Assembly: GCF_003731765.1 (NCBI RefSeq)
Contig: NZ_MOAL01000008.1
Coordinates: forward strand, 773,395-837,394
Direction of reading: 5' to 3'
Origin: Pseudomonas chlororaphis
GTDB taxonomy: Bacteria > Pseudomonadota > Gammaproteobacteria > Pseudomonadales > Pseudomonadaceae
DNA length: 64,000 bases
Part shown: piece by piece, positions 32,769 through 42,014 of the stretch
Position numbering within the stretch: the stretch's first letter is position 1
Layout: every line of letters starts with the position of its first letter
Made by a program: the position numbers and the translations under genes
Notes under the pieces: generated by a model
Databases searched by the model: none
The model's input: the letters and a program-made list of their open reading frames with translations, nothing else
Told to the model about the DNA's origin: nothing

Positions 32769-34661
32769 TTAGTCCTCCCGCTCATGGTTTTCCGCCAGCA
32801 CAGATCGAGCAAAGAGAATGTTTCCAATGTACTTCGCCCCATGCTCCGTCAAATGCTTGCCATCATAGGAAATCAAGTGATCTTGAGCCGTAACGACAGG
32901 GCAATGCTCTTGCTCACCACAGATCAACTGGATCTGGTCCACAAAAGCATCGGCGGGCACCTCCTTCCTCAGAATATCGTTAACTTCTGACAAATTCTCT
33001 GAAATCGTATGCCTGGCCTCAAGCCGCCCCGAAGCATTCAACTGCAATAGATGACTGGCACTTAAGAAGCCAAACTCCTTCGGGCCAATAACGAAAAGCT
33101 TCTGATCCGTGCGCAAGCCCATGGCTTTCAATGTCCGAGGTAGATTTTGGGCCGACCACTTCTTCCAATTGGCCGCCAGCACCACGATATCCGCCTGTTT
33201 GATTTTCGACAGTGCTGAACTGACAGTCGACTCGCGCGAGCATCTCGGTACGTCAGGGGGGGACAGATACTGCTCCGTACCTTCAGGCAGAAGGGCGATC
33301 TGGCAAGCGGACGGTATGTAGACTGTACGCACCTCAACGTCCGGCCAAGCCCCCGACTCATAGAGCATATTTGTAAAGTCTTGAGCGAAACTGTCACCAA
33401 TGATCAGAACCTTGCGGCCTGCGGATTCGGATTTGAAGTCGCCCGTCAGGCTGTCAAATCTCTTGGTGACGTAACCGGACTGCAGCGCGACGTCCGAGTA
33501 GGCGAACCAGCGCAACTCCTCCGCGGTAAACCGACCCTTTGCCCCTTGTGTCGCAATCAAACCAGCCCCAATGCTGATGACAGCAACCGATATGGCACCC
33601 GCCCCCCAGAAAATTTTCTGTCGAGACAAGTATTCACGGTCACGGAAAGGACGCTCGATAAATCGCCAACTCACCCATGCCATGGCCAAACATAGAAGAA
33701 TAAGACCGAGGCTTGAAAAAAGACCCAGGTTGACCTCACTGGCCCTGACAAATGCAAAGACAGGCTGATGCCAAAGGTATGCACTGTAGGATACAAGACC
33801 GACACCCACCAAGAGGGGGGCTGTCAACAGTCGACCCAGCGCACTTTCAGGACGGGTGTAAAGCAGTATGAGCGCTGTTCCCACAGTGGGTACCAAGGCG
33901 CGCCAGCCAGGAAAAGGCGTTTCGTTATCAAAAATGACTACAGCAGCGCAGACAAGGGCCGCACCCAATAAACTTAAAACGTCGGTGATTGCAGACCGAA
34001 AGACGGGAAGCTTTTTATGAAAGCATGCCAAGGCGGCCAAACTACCGCAAAGCAACTCAAATGCCCGTGAGGGAAGCAAATAGAACGCCGCAGCGTTGCG
34101 CCCGGTTTCCACCCCCCAATTACTGATTAATAACGAGGCCAAGGCGACCAGTATGAGGGCGCACCACAACCAACGTCTTACATAACGCCAGACCAACCAG
34201 AGAAAAATCGGAAAGAAAATATAAAACTGCTCTTCAACCCCTAGACTCCAAGTGTGCAATAGCGGGTTTTCAAATGCTGCAGCAAAATAACTCGTCCCCC
34301 TCCAAAATAAGATGTTTGAGCCAAATAATGCGGTAGCAACCAACGCCTCCCCCAAAGACTTGAAGGCATAAGGATCAAGGACCATCCAACCGACGCATAG
34401 GCAAAACAGCAAAACAAAAAACAGTGCCGGCAAGATCCGGCGCGCTCGACGCTCGTAAAAATCCGCTAACGAAAATCGATCGGCTGCCAGCTCTTTCAAA
34501 AGAATGCCCGTAATCAAAAAACCGCTGATTACAAAAAAGACATCGACCCCTACAAAACCGCCGGAAAACCCCGGAACTCCGGCATGAAAGAGCATGACAG
34601 ACAAGACAGCGACTGCGCGCAAGCCATCAATTTCCGGACGATATTTAATCTCTGCAGACAT
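32769..34661 (-). CDS. Acyltransferase-3 / SGNH fusion (OafA-type polysaccharide O-acetyltransferase)
   Basis: 630-residue inner-membrane protein. An N-terminal acyltransferase-3 domain of about ten membrane segments has YRPEIDGLRAVAVLSVMLFHAG (residues 7-28), FFVISGFLITGILL, FYERRARRILP and LHTWSLGVEEQFYIFFP. A periplasmic SGNH domain follows (from about 400) with LIIGDSFAQDFTNML and the D-x2-H element in SYDGKHLTEHGAKYI. Such fusions carry an acetyl group across the membrane and transfer it to a lipid-linked or polymerised glycan. The ATG at 34661 is chosen over a TTG nine bases upstream. The acceptor sugar is unknown. Confidence 0.9.
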   Translation of the reverse strand: MSAEIKYRPEIDGLRAVAVLSVMLFHAGVPGFSGGFVGVDVFFVISGFLITGILLKELAADRFSLADFYERRARRILPALFFVLLFCLCVGWMVLDPYAFKSLGEALVATALFGSNILFWRGTSYFAAAFENPLLHTWSLGVEEQFYIFFPIFLWLVWRYVRRWLWCALILVALASLLISNWGVETGRNAAAFYLLPSRAFELLCGSLAALACFHKKLPVFRSAITDVLSLLGAALVCAAVVIFDNETPFPGWRALVPTVGTALILLYTRPESALGRLLTAPLLVGVGLVSYSAYLWHQPVFAFVRASEVNLGLFSSLGLILLCLAMAWVSWRFIERPFRDREYLSRQKIFWGAGAISVAVISIGAGLIATQGAKGRFTAEELRWFAYSDVALQSGYVTKRFDSLTGDFKSESAGRKVLIIGDSFAQDFTNMLYESGAWPDVEVRTVYIPSACQIALLPEGTEQYLSPPDVPRCSRESTVSSALSKIKQADIVVLAANWKKWSAQNLPRTLKAMGLRTDQKLFVIGPKEFGFLSASHLLQLNASGRLEARHTISENLSEVNDILRKEVPADAFVDQIQLICGEQEHCPVVTAQDHLISYDGKHLTEHGAKYIGNILFARSVLAENHERED

Positions 34662-34678
34662 AACGTTCAACTCGCCAA

Positions 34679-35836
34679 CTAATATTTGCCAAGGGCCTTT
34701 TCATAGACACTAACAACCTCTTTCACAAAGGCTGCCTCACCAAAACGAGCGAATGCATCATTGCGCAATTCCTCGCTGGAGTATTCATGATGATTATTCA
34801 TCATGGCACGCATGGCAGAAGCCAATTGGTCCTGGCTTCCAACATCTACCAACAGGCCATTTCCTTCGTTGACGATATCATTAGGTCCGCCGCAACGTGT
34901 GGCAATCAACGGTAAGCCACACGCTAGCGCTTCAATTAGAACAACGCCGAAAGTCTCGTAATTACTCGACAAAACCAGACAGTCGGCTTTCATCATTTCA
35001 TCTCGTACATCTTTCCTGGACAACCGACCTAAAAACCTCACCTGATCCGAGATACCAAGTGTTTTACAAAGCGTAACAAGCTCGTCGCGCAGAGGCCCAT
35101 CCCCCACAACAGTGAAGGATGCTCGCTCCCCCTTCAACTCGGATGCAAATGAGGCCAAGGCCAGCGCCAGGTTTTTATTCGAGTCCAGGGAAGCAATACT
35201 AATAAACTTGAATTGCTCGTCGGCTGGCCGATCAAGGTCATCCGCAAAAAAAAGTCGATCCACCAAGTTATGAAGAACAGAAACAGGAACATCAAAGCGC
35301 TGTTCGAGTTCACTCTTGAACGGTGAACTAACGCAGGAAATAGAGGCGGCGCGTTTGAAGACGCCTTTCAACGCTTCATTCGCCCGAGAGGGGACCATAC
35401 CCCGCGCAAACGCGGAGCTATGCTCGGTCAAGACAAAAGGTATCCCATATTCCCGCTGCACAAAATCAGCTATGACGCCTGCATAAAATGAATTGTGCGC
35501 GTGAACAACATCCGGAGCACCGTACTCTTCCACATACTTCTGGAAGTTACGCTTGAACAAGCTGATGTATTTTCCAAAAATACGCCAGATGGGATAAACC
35601 TTATGGGGAAGGTATATTTTTTTATAGTCTCTGATCACCGCCAAGCCATCAACGGTCTCTTTACTCTGGTAAGGATAGCCCCCCCTAAAATATCGAGGCG
35701 AGATAAACCCGACAGCGATAACCCCGACTTTATGCCCTGCGCGTTGAAGTGCCTTGGCCTGCTCGAACTGAAAGATACCTCCCAAAGGTACTCTTTCAGT
35801 GACAAAATGCTCTGATGGTATGACGAGTATGTGCAT
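34679..35836 (-). CDS. Glycosyltransferase family 4
   Basis: 385-residue GT-B glycosyltransferase. The N-terminal acceptor domain begins MHILVIPSEHFVTERVPLGGIFQFEQAKAL and has DVVHAHNSFYAG near residue 110. The donor domain shows ISIASLDSNKNLALAL near 217 and the E-x7-E motif in YETFGVVLIEALACGLPLIATRCGG near 285-309. The ATG at 35836 has AGGGGAG upstream, one of the best ribosome sites in the cluster. The base composition is AT-rich. Donor and acceptor cannot be assigned. Confidence 0.87.
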   Translation of the reverse strand: MHILVIPSEHFVTERVPLGGIFQFEQAKALQRAGHKVGVIAVGFISPRYFRGGYPYQSKETVDGLAVIRDYKKIYLPHKVYPIWRIFGKYISLFKRNFQKYVEEYGAPDVVHAHNSFYAGVIADFVQREYGIPFVLTEHSSAFARGMVPSRANEALKGVFKRAASISCVSSPFKSELEQRFDVPVSVLHNLVDRLFFADDLDRPADEQFKFISIASLDSNKNLALALASFASELKGERASFTVVGDGPLRDELVTLCKTLGISDQVRFLGRLSRKDVRDEMMKADCLVLSSNYETFGVVLIEALACGLPLIATRCGGPNDIVNEGNGLLVDVGSQDQLASAMRAMMNNHHEYSSEELRNDAFARFGEAAFVKEVVSVYEKALGKY

Positions 35837-35935
35837 GAAATCTCCCCTAACTATTTTGACAACATCCACTCACCGACAACCACTCGCTGAAAACTTCAAG
35901 CTTGATGATGAAGGCTGGCTAGCCAATAACTTTTT

Positions 35936-36826
35936 TCAGCGCTTTAAAGCCTTATAGAGACTTAACGCTTTTTCATAATATCTACGATCGAGTACGACGC
36001 CTTCCACATGCTCCACTGCTACTCTATGAAGCAGATAGACCGTCAGCAGACCACGCTGCTGTTCATGAGCGATCATATCGCTTAGAGACTCAAAAAAGCT
36101 GCACTTGCGCCTTACACTCTCTTGCGTAACTTTAAAGTGAAGCTCGTCAATACCATCTATGCCAAAAAAATCAAATCTATCAAGATCAATCAACACATTG
36201 TTATTTTCGGCACTCTTCATAATATTGCCTTCAGTCAGGTCGCCATGCATGACTGAACTGTGAAGCAAGATATCACCGGGAACAGCGACCTCTTCTCCAG
36301 TAAACCGCTTTAAAACATCTACACCTTGCGCACACTTACCTGCCACAAACTCCGAAGACAACTCCTTTGTCTCAGAAAACGAACGAAGGTCCTCGATGAT
36401 TGATTTCACTTCATCGGTGCTAGCGTTTGCACTCGAAAGCAAATCCATTTTGTAACAGCCTTTAAGAAACTCAAGATTGTAGGCCACATAATGGGATAAG
36501 GACGTATTTTTTAGCAGCTTATAGTTTTGAAAGTTCTGCTTGAGAGAATGACTGGCTGCCTCTCCCAGAGGTACCTTCACGACACTGTCCGGGCCAATCA
36601 GCAGAAGGACACCAGTCCCTGTCAACTTGAAGCTACGAAAGCCTTTCAGGGACATCAGCCTGCCCAACAACTGGGCATTCAACCAAGAGCGATCAACGTA
36701 CTCGTTCGATCTGCCAGCGATAAAAACATACACAAATACAAAGTAAGGATTTTTTATTCGACACAAGAAATCAAGCGCCGTTCTTTTATAAAAAACGACG
36801 TACTCCCTTAACTTTCCAGTCAGCAA
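35936..36826 (-). CDS. APH/protein-kinase-like phosphotransferase of unknown substrate
   Basis: 296-residue protein with an aminoglycoside-phosphotransferase/small-molecule-kinase pattern. A Brenner-type catalytic loop HGDLTEGNIM lies around residues 193-202, and a metal-binding VLIDLDRFDFFG follows near 209-220. An N-lobe region has TGTGVLLLIGPDSVVKVPLG (about 69-88), where the Lys would hold ATP. Residues 1-35 are basic and hydrophobic, with FVFVYVFIAG. The apparent start is a TTG overlapping the upstream fusion gene by seven bases, so the start is uncertain. It is strongly AT-rich. No characterised polysaccharide gene of this exact kind is recognised; a sugar, lipid or polyol kinase role is conjecture. 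Confidence 0.65.
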   Translation of the reverse strand: MLTGKLREYVVFYKRTALDFLCRIKNPYFVFVYVFIAGRSNEYVDRSWLNAQLLGRLMSLKGFRSFKLTGTGVLLLIGPDSVVKVPLGEAASHSLKQNFQNYKLLKNTSLSHYVAYNLEFLKGCYKMDLLSSANASTDEVKSIIEDLRSFSETKELSSEFVAGKCAQGVDVLKRFTGEEVAVPGDILLHSSVMHGDLTEGNIMKSAENNNVLIDLDRFDFFGIDGIDELHFKVTQESVRRKCSFFESLSDMIAHEQQRGLLTVYLLHRVAVEHVEGVVLDRRYYEKALSLYKALKR

Positions 36827-38133
36827 TTTTTATCATCCAGATTCAGGATTGATTCAACAACCTCTTTATAGACGAGCGACTGACTCTGGTCTGCATTTAC
36901 AACAAGAACTCTAGGCTGAGCATACATATATTCTTTATAAAGCTTATTTTGCTCTAGCATGATTTCATAGCTGTAGTCCTGTTTTCGCCGATAAGCAACT
37001 TCAGGACTCACATCGAGAAAAACCGCCACGTCCGGCTTTTTCAGCATCTTAGCGCCAAAAATCATCCGATAGACACGCTTCAGCGGGGAAACCTTGACCC
37101 CTTGCTCTTTTTGCTCAAGCCGGCCTATTTCATCATCATAATAATATCGATCCGCCAGAACGACATTGCCTAACATAATATAATATTGCGCAATCAGAAC
37201 CCGTAACTGCCTGTCAATCAGGCCAAGCGTTGAAAAAAACAAACGTACGGGAAAACTCTTCCACTCTATGCTCAGCATCTTATTCAAGCCGGGCAACTTG
37301 TATTCGTTATTCCCGAAGTAAACTCTTTTCACGCCGGTGCACTTAAAGTAGTCCAGGTCTTTCACATAGTCGATTGTGCTGGTCTTGCCCGCGCCATCCA
37401 CCCCAACGAAGGCGACAAGATACCCCGTCCGCCGGACCTTATAAGGAGGAATGCCGAGCCGTGACTTGATCACTCGAAGTAGCTTGAACAAAAAGACTGA
37501 CCTGATCGGCCCAACGCACAGCTTGCGAGCATCCGCAGTCTCGACCACCGCTTTTCTGTACTTATCTTTTATGTCCTTCCAGCTTCGCGCATTGACAACA
37601 TCCTCGGAAATCTCTTTCCAAGACTTGCCGCATCGCCTCTCAACCATCGCAAGGACTTCTCCACCAGAGATGTGTTGTGAAGCGATTCCATCCTGAAGTT
37701 CTTGAAGGTCTTCCGGCTTTTCACTTTTCGACGCGGTGCGCATGTAAAACATCAACGGATAATAATCTGCTGCAGAGAGCTTATTAATCTCGCCAATCTC
37801 TATACTCAGATTATTGAACTCAAGATCAAGCCGATAAGGCTTGTATGGTTTAGGGCCAAAGTTAATCTTGGTGCAAACATCGAGCATGACAAACTTATGA
37901 GTTTCTGGATCAAGTGCTACGTAGTAATACGGCTCTTTATGGCTAGCACATACAAAACCCGTCGCTTGGGCAATTTCCTGGAATCGATTGAAATCACCAC
38001 ACGCCACGAGCAGGTCAAGATCACCTCGTACGCCGTCCAAATCCTCGTCCAGGTGATTGAGACTTTTGTAAGCGCAGTAGGCAACACCTGCCACACGCAA
38101 GGACTCAAACAATTTCTTGTAAATTCCCAGCAC
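36820..38133 (-). CDS. Nucleotidyltransferase-like domain fused to thymidylate-kinase-like domain
   Basis: 437-residue two-domain protein. The N-terminal part (about residues 1-140) resembles a minimal nucleotidyltransferase: G37-D38-x-D40 in VRGDLDLLV, and a later acidic VMLDVCTKI near 80. The C-terminal part (about 235-437) is a P-loop kinase of the thymidylate-kinase type, with the Walker A FVGVDGAGKTSTIDYV near 240-255, DRYYYDDEIG near 335, and DVAVFLDVSPEVAYRRK as the lid region. The start is GTG at 38133, sharing one base with the wzx stop and preceded by GGAG at eight bases. Such fusions occur in some polysaccharide clusters but their substrate is not known. Confidence 0.7.
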   Translation of the reverse strand: MLGIYKKLFESLRVAGVAYCAYKSLNHLDEDLDGVRGDLDLLVACGDFNRFQEIAQATGFVCASHKEPYYYVALDPETHKFVMLDVCTKINFGPKPYKPYRLDLEFNNLSIEIGEINKLSAADYYPLMFYMRTASKSEKPEDLQELQDGIASQHISGGEVLAMVERRCGKSWKEISEDVVNARSWKDIKDKYRKAVVETADARKLCVGPIRSVFLFKLLRVIKSRLGIPPYKVRRTGYLVAFVGVDGAGKTSTIDYVKDLDYFKCTGVKRVYFGNNEYKLPGLNKMLSIEWKSFPVRLFFSTLGLIDRQLRVLIAQYYIMLGNVVLADRYYYDDEIGRLEQKEQGVKVSPLKRVYRMIFGAKMLKKPDVAVFLDVSPEVAYRRKQDYSYEIMLEQNKLYKEYMYAQPRVLVVNADQSQSLVYKEVVESILNLDDKNC

Positions 38134-39377
38134 TACTTTTGCTCCAAAATTTTTCGACAACGAATGAGTTTAACTATAATTATCAAGCTGTTGCTGGCCA
38201 TCATCAACAATAGAGCAAGCTCAATGTTTTCTGCACGGGCACCCCATATCAATGAAACAGCAATGGAGAGATTGATAATTACCCCAAAAAAGAAATTCTC
38301 AGCCTGCCTTTCAAAAAATATATAGACTGCCGAACAAAATACATTACTTAGAAACTTCATATACAAAAGCGGTAAAATTACTTGCGTGTATTTACCTGCT
38401 TCGATCCAAGCCTCACCAAAAAACAGATGAAACAGGGCCGGCAGCAAAAACCACCCGCAAACAAAAACGGGAATCAATAACAGGTTCGCCTTGAGAAACT
38501 TATCTTTGTAAAATTTTTTCTTATCTTCAACCTTTGATAATTGCTGAAAGAACACCTGATAAAAAGCGTTTCCTATTATGGTGAGCGGTAGCGCCGCCAC
38601 GCGGAAAGCCAGAAAATAAAAACCCGCCACTGCTGGGGAAAAATATGCAGTCAATATGATGGCAGGCAGATTATTTGACAGATTCGAGAATAATCCATGG
38701 GGAATGGATATTTGAGGAAACTTCTTGTATCTAACGCACACACCAACCAGCTTTTTCCTATCAACCCTATACTTTTCAGGACTGCAGAAAAACTCTTTTA
38801 ACAACAGAGAAACCGAAAGCGCCAAGCCACTCAACTGAGCGATGGCCAGCCCCCCGCCCCCTTTCCAAACATACCCAAGCACAACGGAAAGGCTTCCGTT
38901 GGTGACACTGTTAAGCACAGAGTTAGTTGAAAGACGCTTATAGTTTTCCTTCCGCGAATTCCAGTAATTCAAAATACTCAGCAGCCCAGATATGCATACC
39001 CCTAGCGGTATAAGATACAACAACCAGCCCAAGTCAACCTTCAACAGACTGGTAATATAATCGTGAAATACCACGACAATTAAAAACAACGCAGCCGTAA
39101 AAGATAAAGTAATAACCGAGGACGCAACCACCAAAGCATAAGCCTGCTCATTCTCGCGCGGAAGCAAAATGGCGTTCTCATACTGACCGGTTGCCAAGAC
39201 CACTAAAACATTAACGACCGCAATATATAAAGCATATACGCCGAAATCTTCCGGCGTATAAATCCTCGTGAGCAGCGGGCTTATCAGTATAGGTATAGCC
39301 TGGGCTATGACAGTACCGGTCAGCAGCGTCAGAATATTACGAAGAAAATCCGACTTCTTGACCCAGCCACTAATCAC
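38133..39377 (-). CDS. wzx: O-unit flippase, Wzx family
   Basis: 414-residue polytopic membrane protein of the polysaccharide transporter (MOP/Wzx) superfamily, about 12 hydrophobic segments. Recognisable parts are the N-terminal RNILTLLTGTVIAQAIPILISPLLTRIYTPEDFGVYALY and the central SNLSNNLPAIILTAYFSPAVAGFYFLAFRV. It flips undecaprenyl-linked repeat units to the periplasm. The GTG at 39377 has AAAGG eight bases before it; another GTG at 39386 has no such site. It overlaps wbpE by eight bases. The sequence is markedly AT-rich: 21 of 60 bases at 38281-38340 are G or C. Confidence 0.9.
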   Translation of the reverse strand: MISGWVKKSDFLRNILTLLTGTVIAQAIPILISPLLTRIYTPEDFGVYALYIAVVNVLVVLATGQYENAILLPRENEQAYALVVASSVITLSFTAALFLIVVVFHDYITSLLKVDLGWLLYLIPLGVCISGLLSILNYWNSRKENYKRLSTNSVLNSVTNGSLSVVLGYVWKGGGGLAIAQLSGLALSVSLLLKEFFCSPEKYRVDRKKLVGVCVRYKKFPQISIPHGLFSNLSNNLPAIILTAYFSPAVAGFYFLAFRVAALPLTIIGNAFYQVFFQQLSKVEDKKKFYKDKFLKANLLLIPVFVCGWFLLPALFHLFFGEAWIEAGKYTQVILPLLYMKFLSNVFCSAVYIFFERQAENFFFGVIINLSIAVSLIWGARAENIELALLLMMASNSLIIIVKLIRCRKILEQK

Positions 39378-40461
39378 ATCTAGCACCTTTCAGAGCGTCA
39401 ACTATCTCGACTTGTTGCGACTCCAGAAGGTAGGGGTGCATGGGCAGGCTAAGTACTTTCCGTGCGATGGCATCACCGATAGGCAGCACTGCACTCGCGT
39501 CGGCCACCGCAGGCTGTTTGTTCAAGGGGATCGGATAATGCACGGCAGTAGGAATGCCTGACGCGTTCAGTACTTGCTGGATGTCCTCACGGCCGTCCAC
39601 CTGAATGGTGTACTGCGCCCAGGCGCTGGTGTTGCCGCTCTCCACATGGGGAGCGACAACATCAATGTCCTTCAGCAGGCGCTCATAGACCCCCGCCACC
39701 GCCTGCCGCTGCTCCAACTCTCGAGGAAACACATCAAGCTTCGCCAGCAGGATGGCCGCTTGAATCGTGTCCAGGCGGCTGTTAACACCTACTCGGATAT
39801 GGTGATACCGACGATCCTGACCATGCCTGGCGATTTGGCGGATGACTTTCGCCAGCTCTTCGTCATTAGTGAATAGCGCGCCACCATCGCCGTAGCAGCC
39901 CAAAGGCTTGCTCGGGAAGAAACTGGCACAGGCAATGGTCGTCAGATTGCACGAGCGCTTGCCCTTGTAGGTGGCACCAAAGCTCTGCGCAGCATCTTCG
40001 ATGACAGGAATGCCATGCTTGGCAGCAATCCGATTGATGTCGTCCAGGTCAGCACACTGGCCATACAACGACACTGGAATGATTGCCTTGGTACGCGGGG
40101 TAATCGCGGCCTCCAGCAATTTCGGATCGAGGTTGCAGGTAAGCGGGTCGACATCCACGTAGATGGGTTTGGCGCCCAGCAGGGCAACCGTTTCGGCGGT
40201 CGCAATATAGGTAAAGCCAGGAGTGATGACTTCATCACCGGGGCCAATACCCAACGCCATTTGGGCAATCTGCAGAGCGTCTGTGCCATTGGCCACACTG
40301 ATGCAGTGCTTCGCCCCCACAAACGCAGCCAACTTCTCCTCCAGCTCGCTGACCTCCGGGCCGAGGATATACTGGCCGTGAGCCATGACTCGCTGGATAC
40401 CGGCATCAATCCGGTCCTTGATCAGCAACTGCTGGGCCTTGAGGTCGATGAACTCGATCAT
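39370..40461 (-). CDS. wbpE: UDP-3-keto-sugar aminotransferase, WbpE-like
   Basis: 363-residue PLP-dependent DegT/DnrJ/EryC1/StrS aminotransferase. The cofactor lysine is K185 in FFPSKPLGCYGDGGA; NGTDALQIA and IEDAAQSFGA are further family blocks. It makes the 3-amino group of UDP-GlcNAc3NA from the 3-keto product of WbpB, in the WbpA-B-E-D route to diacetamido-uronic acids. An ATG overlapping the WbpD gene by four bases with AGGAG upstream sets the start. It returns to the higher GC of the flanks. Confidence 0.93.
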   Translation of the reverse strand: MIEFIDLKAQQLLIKDRIDAGIQRVMAHGQYILGPEVSELEEKLAAFVGAKHCISVANGTDALQIAQMALGIGPGDEVITPGFTYIATAETVALLGAKPIYVDVDPLTCNLDPKLLEAAITPRTKAIIPVSLYGQCADLDDINRIAAKHGIPVIEDAAQSFGATYKGKRSCNLTTIACASFFPSKPLGCYGDGGALFTNDEELAKVIRQIARHGQDRRYHHIRVGVNSRLDTIQAAILLAKLDVFPRELEQRQAVAGVYERLLKDIDVVAPHVESGNTSAWAQYTIQVDGREDIQQVLNASGIPTAVHYPIPLNKQPAVADASAVLPIGDAIARKVLSLPMHPYLLESQQVEIVDALKGARCD

Positions 40462-41039
40462 GCTTGCTCCTTGCTCAATGTCTTGCCGCTCAGTACATAC
40501 CGCGCGTTGCTGTGGCCGCAACGCGCTTGCGCTGCGCCCTCTAGCGGCAGGTCAAGCTGTTCACCAAACTCACTCATCCAGCCAATCTGCCTGGCAGGCA
40601 CACCCACCATCAACGCATAGGCTGGCACGTCTTTGTTGATCACCGCCCCTGCGCCGACGAAGGCGAACTCACCAATGGTCACCCCGCAAACAATGGTGCA
40701 GTTGGCGCCCAGGGTCGCACCTTTCTTCACCAGCGTGTCGCGGTATTCACTCTTGCGCTCGATCAACGAGCGAGGGTTATAGACATTGGTGAACACCATG
40801 CTCGGGCCACAGAAAACGCCCTCCTGGAGAGTCACGTTGTCGTAGACCGAAACGTTGTTCTGGATCTTGCAGTGATCGCCAATGATTACCTTGTTTCCCA
40901 CGAAGACATTCTGCCCAAGGGAAACTCCGTCGCCGATGCGCGCGCCAGCGCAGATATGGACGAAATGCCATACCCGCGAACCGTCGCCAATCTGTGCGCC
41001 GTCGTCGATGATCGCAGAGGGATGAGCCTGATAATTCAT
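40458..41039 (-). CDS. wbpD: UDP-3-amino-sugar N-acetyltransferase, WbpD-like
   Basis: 193-residue left-handed beta-helix (hexapeptide repeat) acetyltransferase. The repeats are visible from residue 8 (AIIDDGAQIGDGSRVWHFVHICAGARIGDG) through about 150. It acetylates the 3-amino group of UDP-GlcNAc3NA to give UDP-2,3-diacetamido-glucuronic acid. H25 and N-terminal repeats match WbpD. It sits seven bases downstream of wbpB and overlaps wbpE by four bases. Confidence 0.93.
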   Translation of the reverse strand: MNYQAHPSAIIDDGAQIGDGSRVWHFVHICAGARIGDGVSLGQNVFVGNKVIIGDHCKIQNNVSVYDNVTLQEGVFCGPSMVFTNVYNPRSLIERKSEYRDTLVKKGATLGANCTIVCGVTIGEFAFVGAGAVINKDVPAYALMVGVPARQIGWMSEFGEQLDLPLEGAAQARCGHSNARYVLSGKTLSKEQA

Positions 41040-41046
41040 GCGAGCC

Positions 41047-41997
41047 TCAGCGGACCAAAGTGGCGAGGAAAGGGTGGCCCTCTTGATCCTGCGGCGTCTC
41101 AGGGACGGCCGCGCGAATGGTATTCACGGTTTCGACGCAGTGCCGAGCGTCTTCCAGGCCATAGCCCCGGCCTGCAAGGATTTCGCGGTAGCTGGTGGTA
41201 TGCAGGTCAGTGAAACCTTCAGAGAACTCCATCTCTTCGCCGTCGACGGTGATGGAGCGATAGGTCGGTTTCTTACCCTTGACCGAATCCGGCAGGTCCT
41301 GGGCGTCAATGGAGAGGAACCAGCGCACACGGGCCTTTTCGTATTCAAGGTAGCCGGCGGCTTTGTATTCGTTGGCAAAGTGCACGACGTTGCGCTGCAA
41401 GTTGCCGAAGATGAAGTGCAGCATGTCGTAGAAGTGCACGCCGATATTGGTTGCGACCCCATACGACTTGCGTGGATCGCCTTTCCAGCTCTCCATGTAC
41501 CACTTACCCCGTGACGTGATGTACGTCAGTTCAACCTCGTACTTACCGTCACGGGCCTCACGGGCGACCTTTTCTTTCAAGTCCAAAATGGCTTGGTGAT
41601 GGCGCAACTGCAGAATGTTGTACACACGCTTGCCAGTCTCGCGTTCAACCTGGGCCAGCTCATCGAGGATTTCGGGAGTGGGCACCAACGGCTTTTCGCA
41701 AATGACATCACAACCTAAACGCAATCCGGCGGCGATATGGGCGTGATGCAGGTAGTTGGGCGAGCAGACCGAGACATAATCCAGGGCTGTGCTGCTATCA
41801 CGCTTGAGTTGCCAGGCGTGCTCGATGAAACGCTCAAATTCGGTGAAGAACTCGCTCTGTGGCGACAGGCTGTCAATGATGCCTACAGAGTCATTGATGT
41901 CATACGCCGAGACTAACTCGTTGGCCGTGTCTTTAATGGCGCGCATGTGACGCGGGGCGATGTAACCGGCGGCACCGATAAGAGCAAAACGTTTCAA
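41047..41997 (-). CDS. wbpB: UDP-GlcNAcA 3-dehydrogenase, WbpB-like
   Basis: 316-residue Gfo/Idh/MocA-family dehydrogenase. The start is a TTG with GGAG eight bases upstream, giving the typical MKRFALIGAAGYIAPRHMRAIKD N-terminus and the same length as known WbpB. The active-site CEKPLVP is near residues 99-105 and the HxxH region in ATNIGVHFYDMLHF near 183. It oxidises C3 of UDP-GlcNAcA; NAD+ is restored with 2-oxoglutarate in the known family. It follows wbpA by 17 bases. Confidence 0.94.
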   Translation of the reverse strand: MKRFALIGAAGYIAPRHMRAIKDTANELVSAYDINDSVGIIDSLSPQSEFFTEFERFIEHAWQLKRDSSTALDYVSVCSPNYLHHAHIAAGLRLGCDVICEKPLVPTPEILDELAQVERETGKRVYNILQLRHHQAILDLKEKVAREARDGKYEVELTYITSRGKWYMESWKGDPRKSYGVATNIGVHFYDMLHFIFGNLQRNVVHFANEYKAAGYLEYEKARVRWFLSIDAQDLPDSVKGKKPTYRSITVDGEEMEFSEGFTDLHTTSYREILAGRGYGLEDARHCVETVNTIRAAVPETPQDQEGHPFLATLVR

Positions 41998-42014
41998 AAG
42001 GAGCACTCCAGCGA

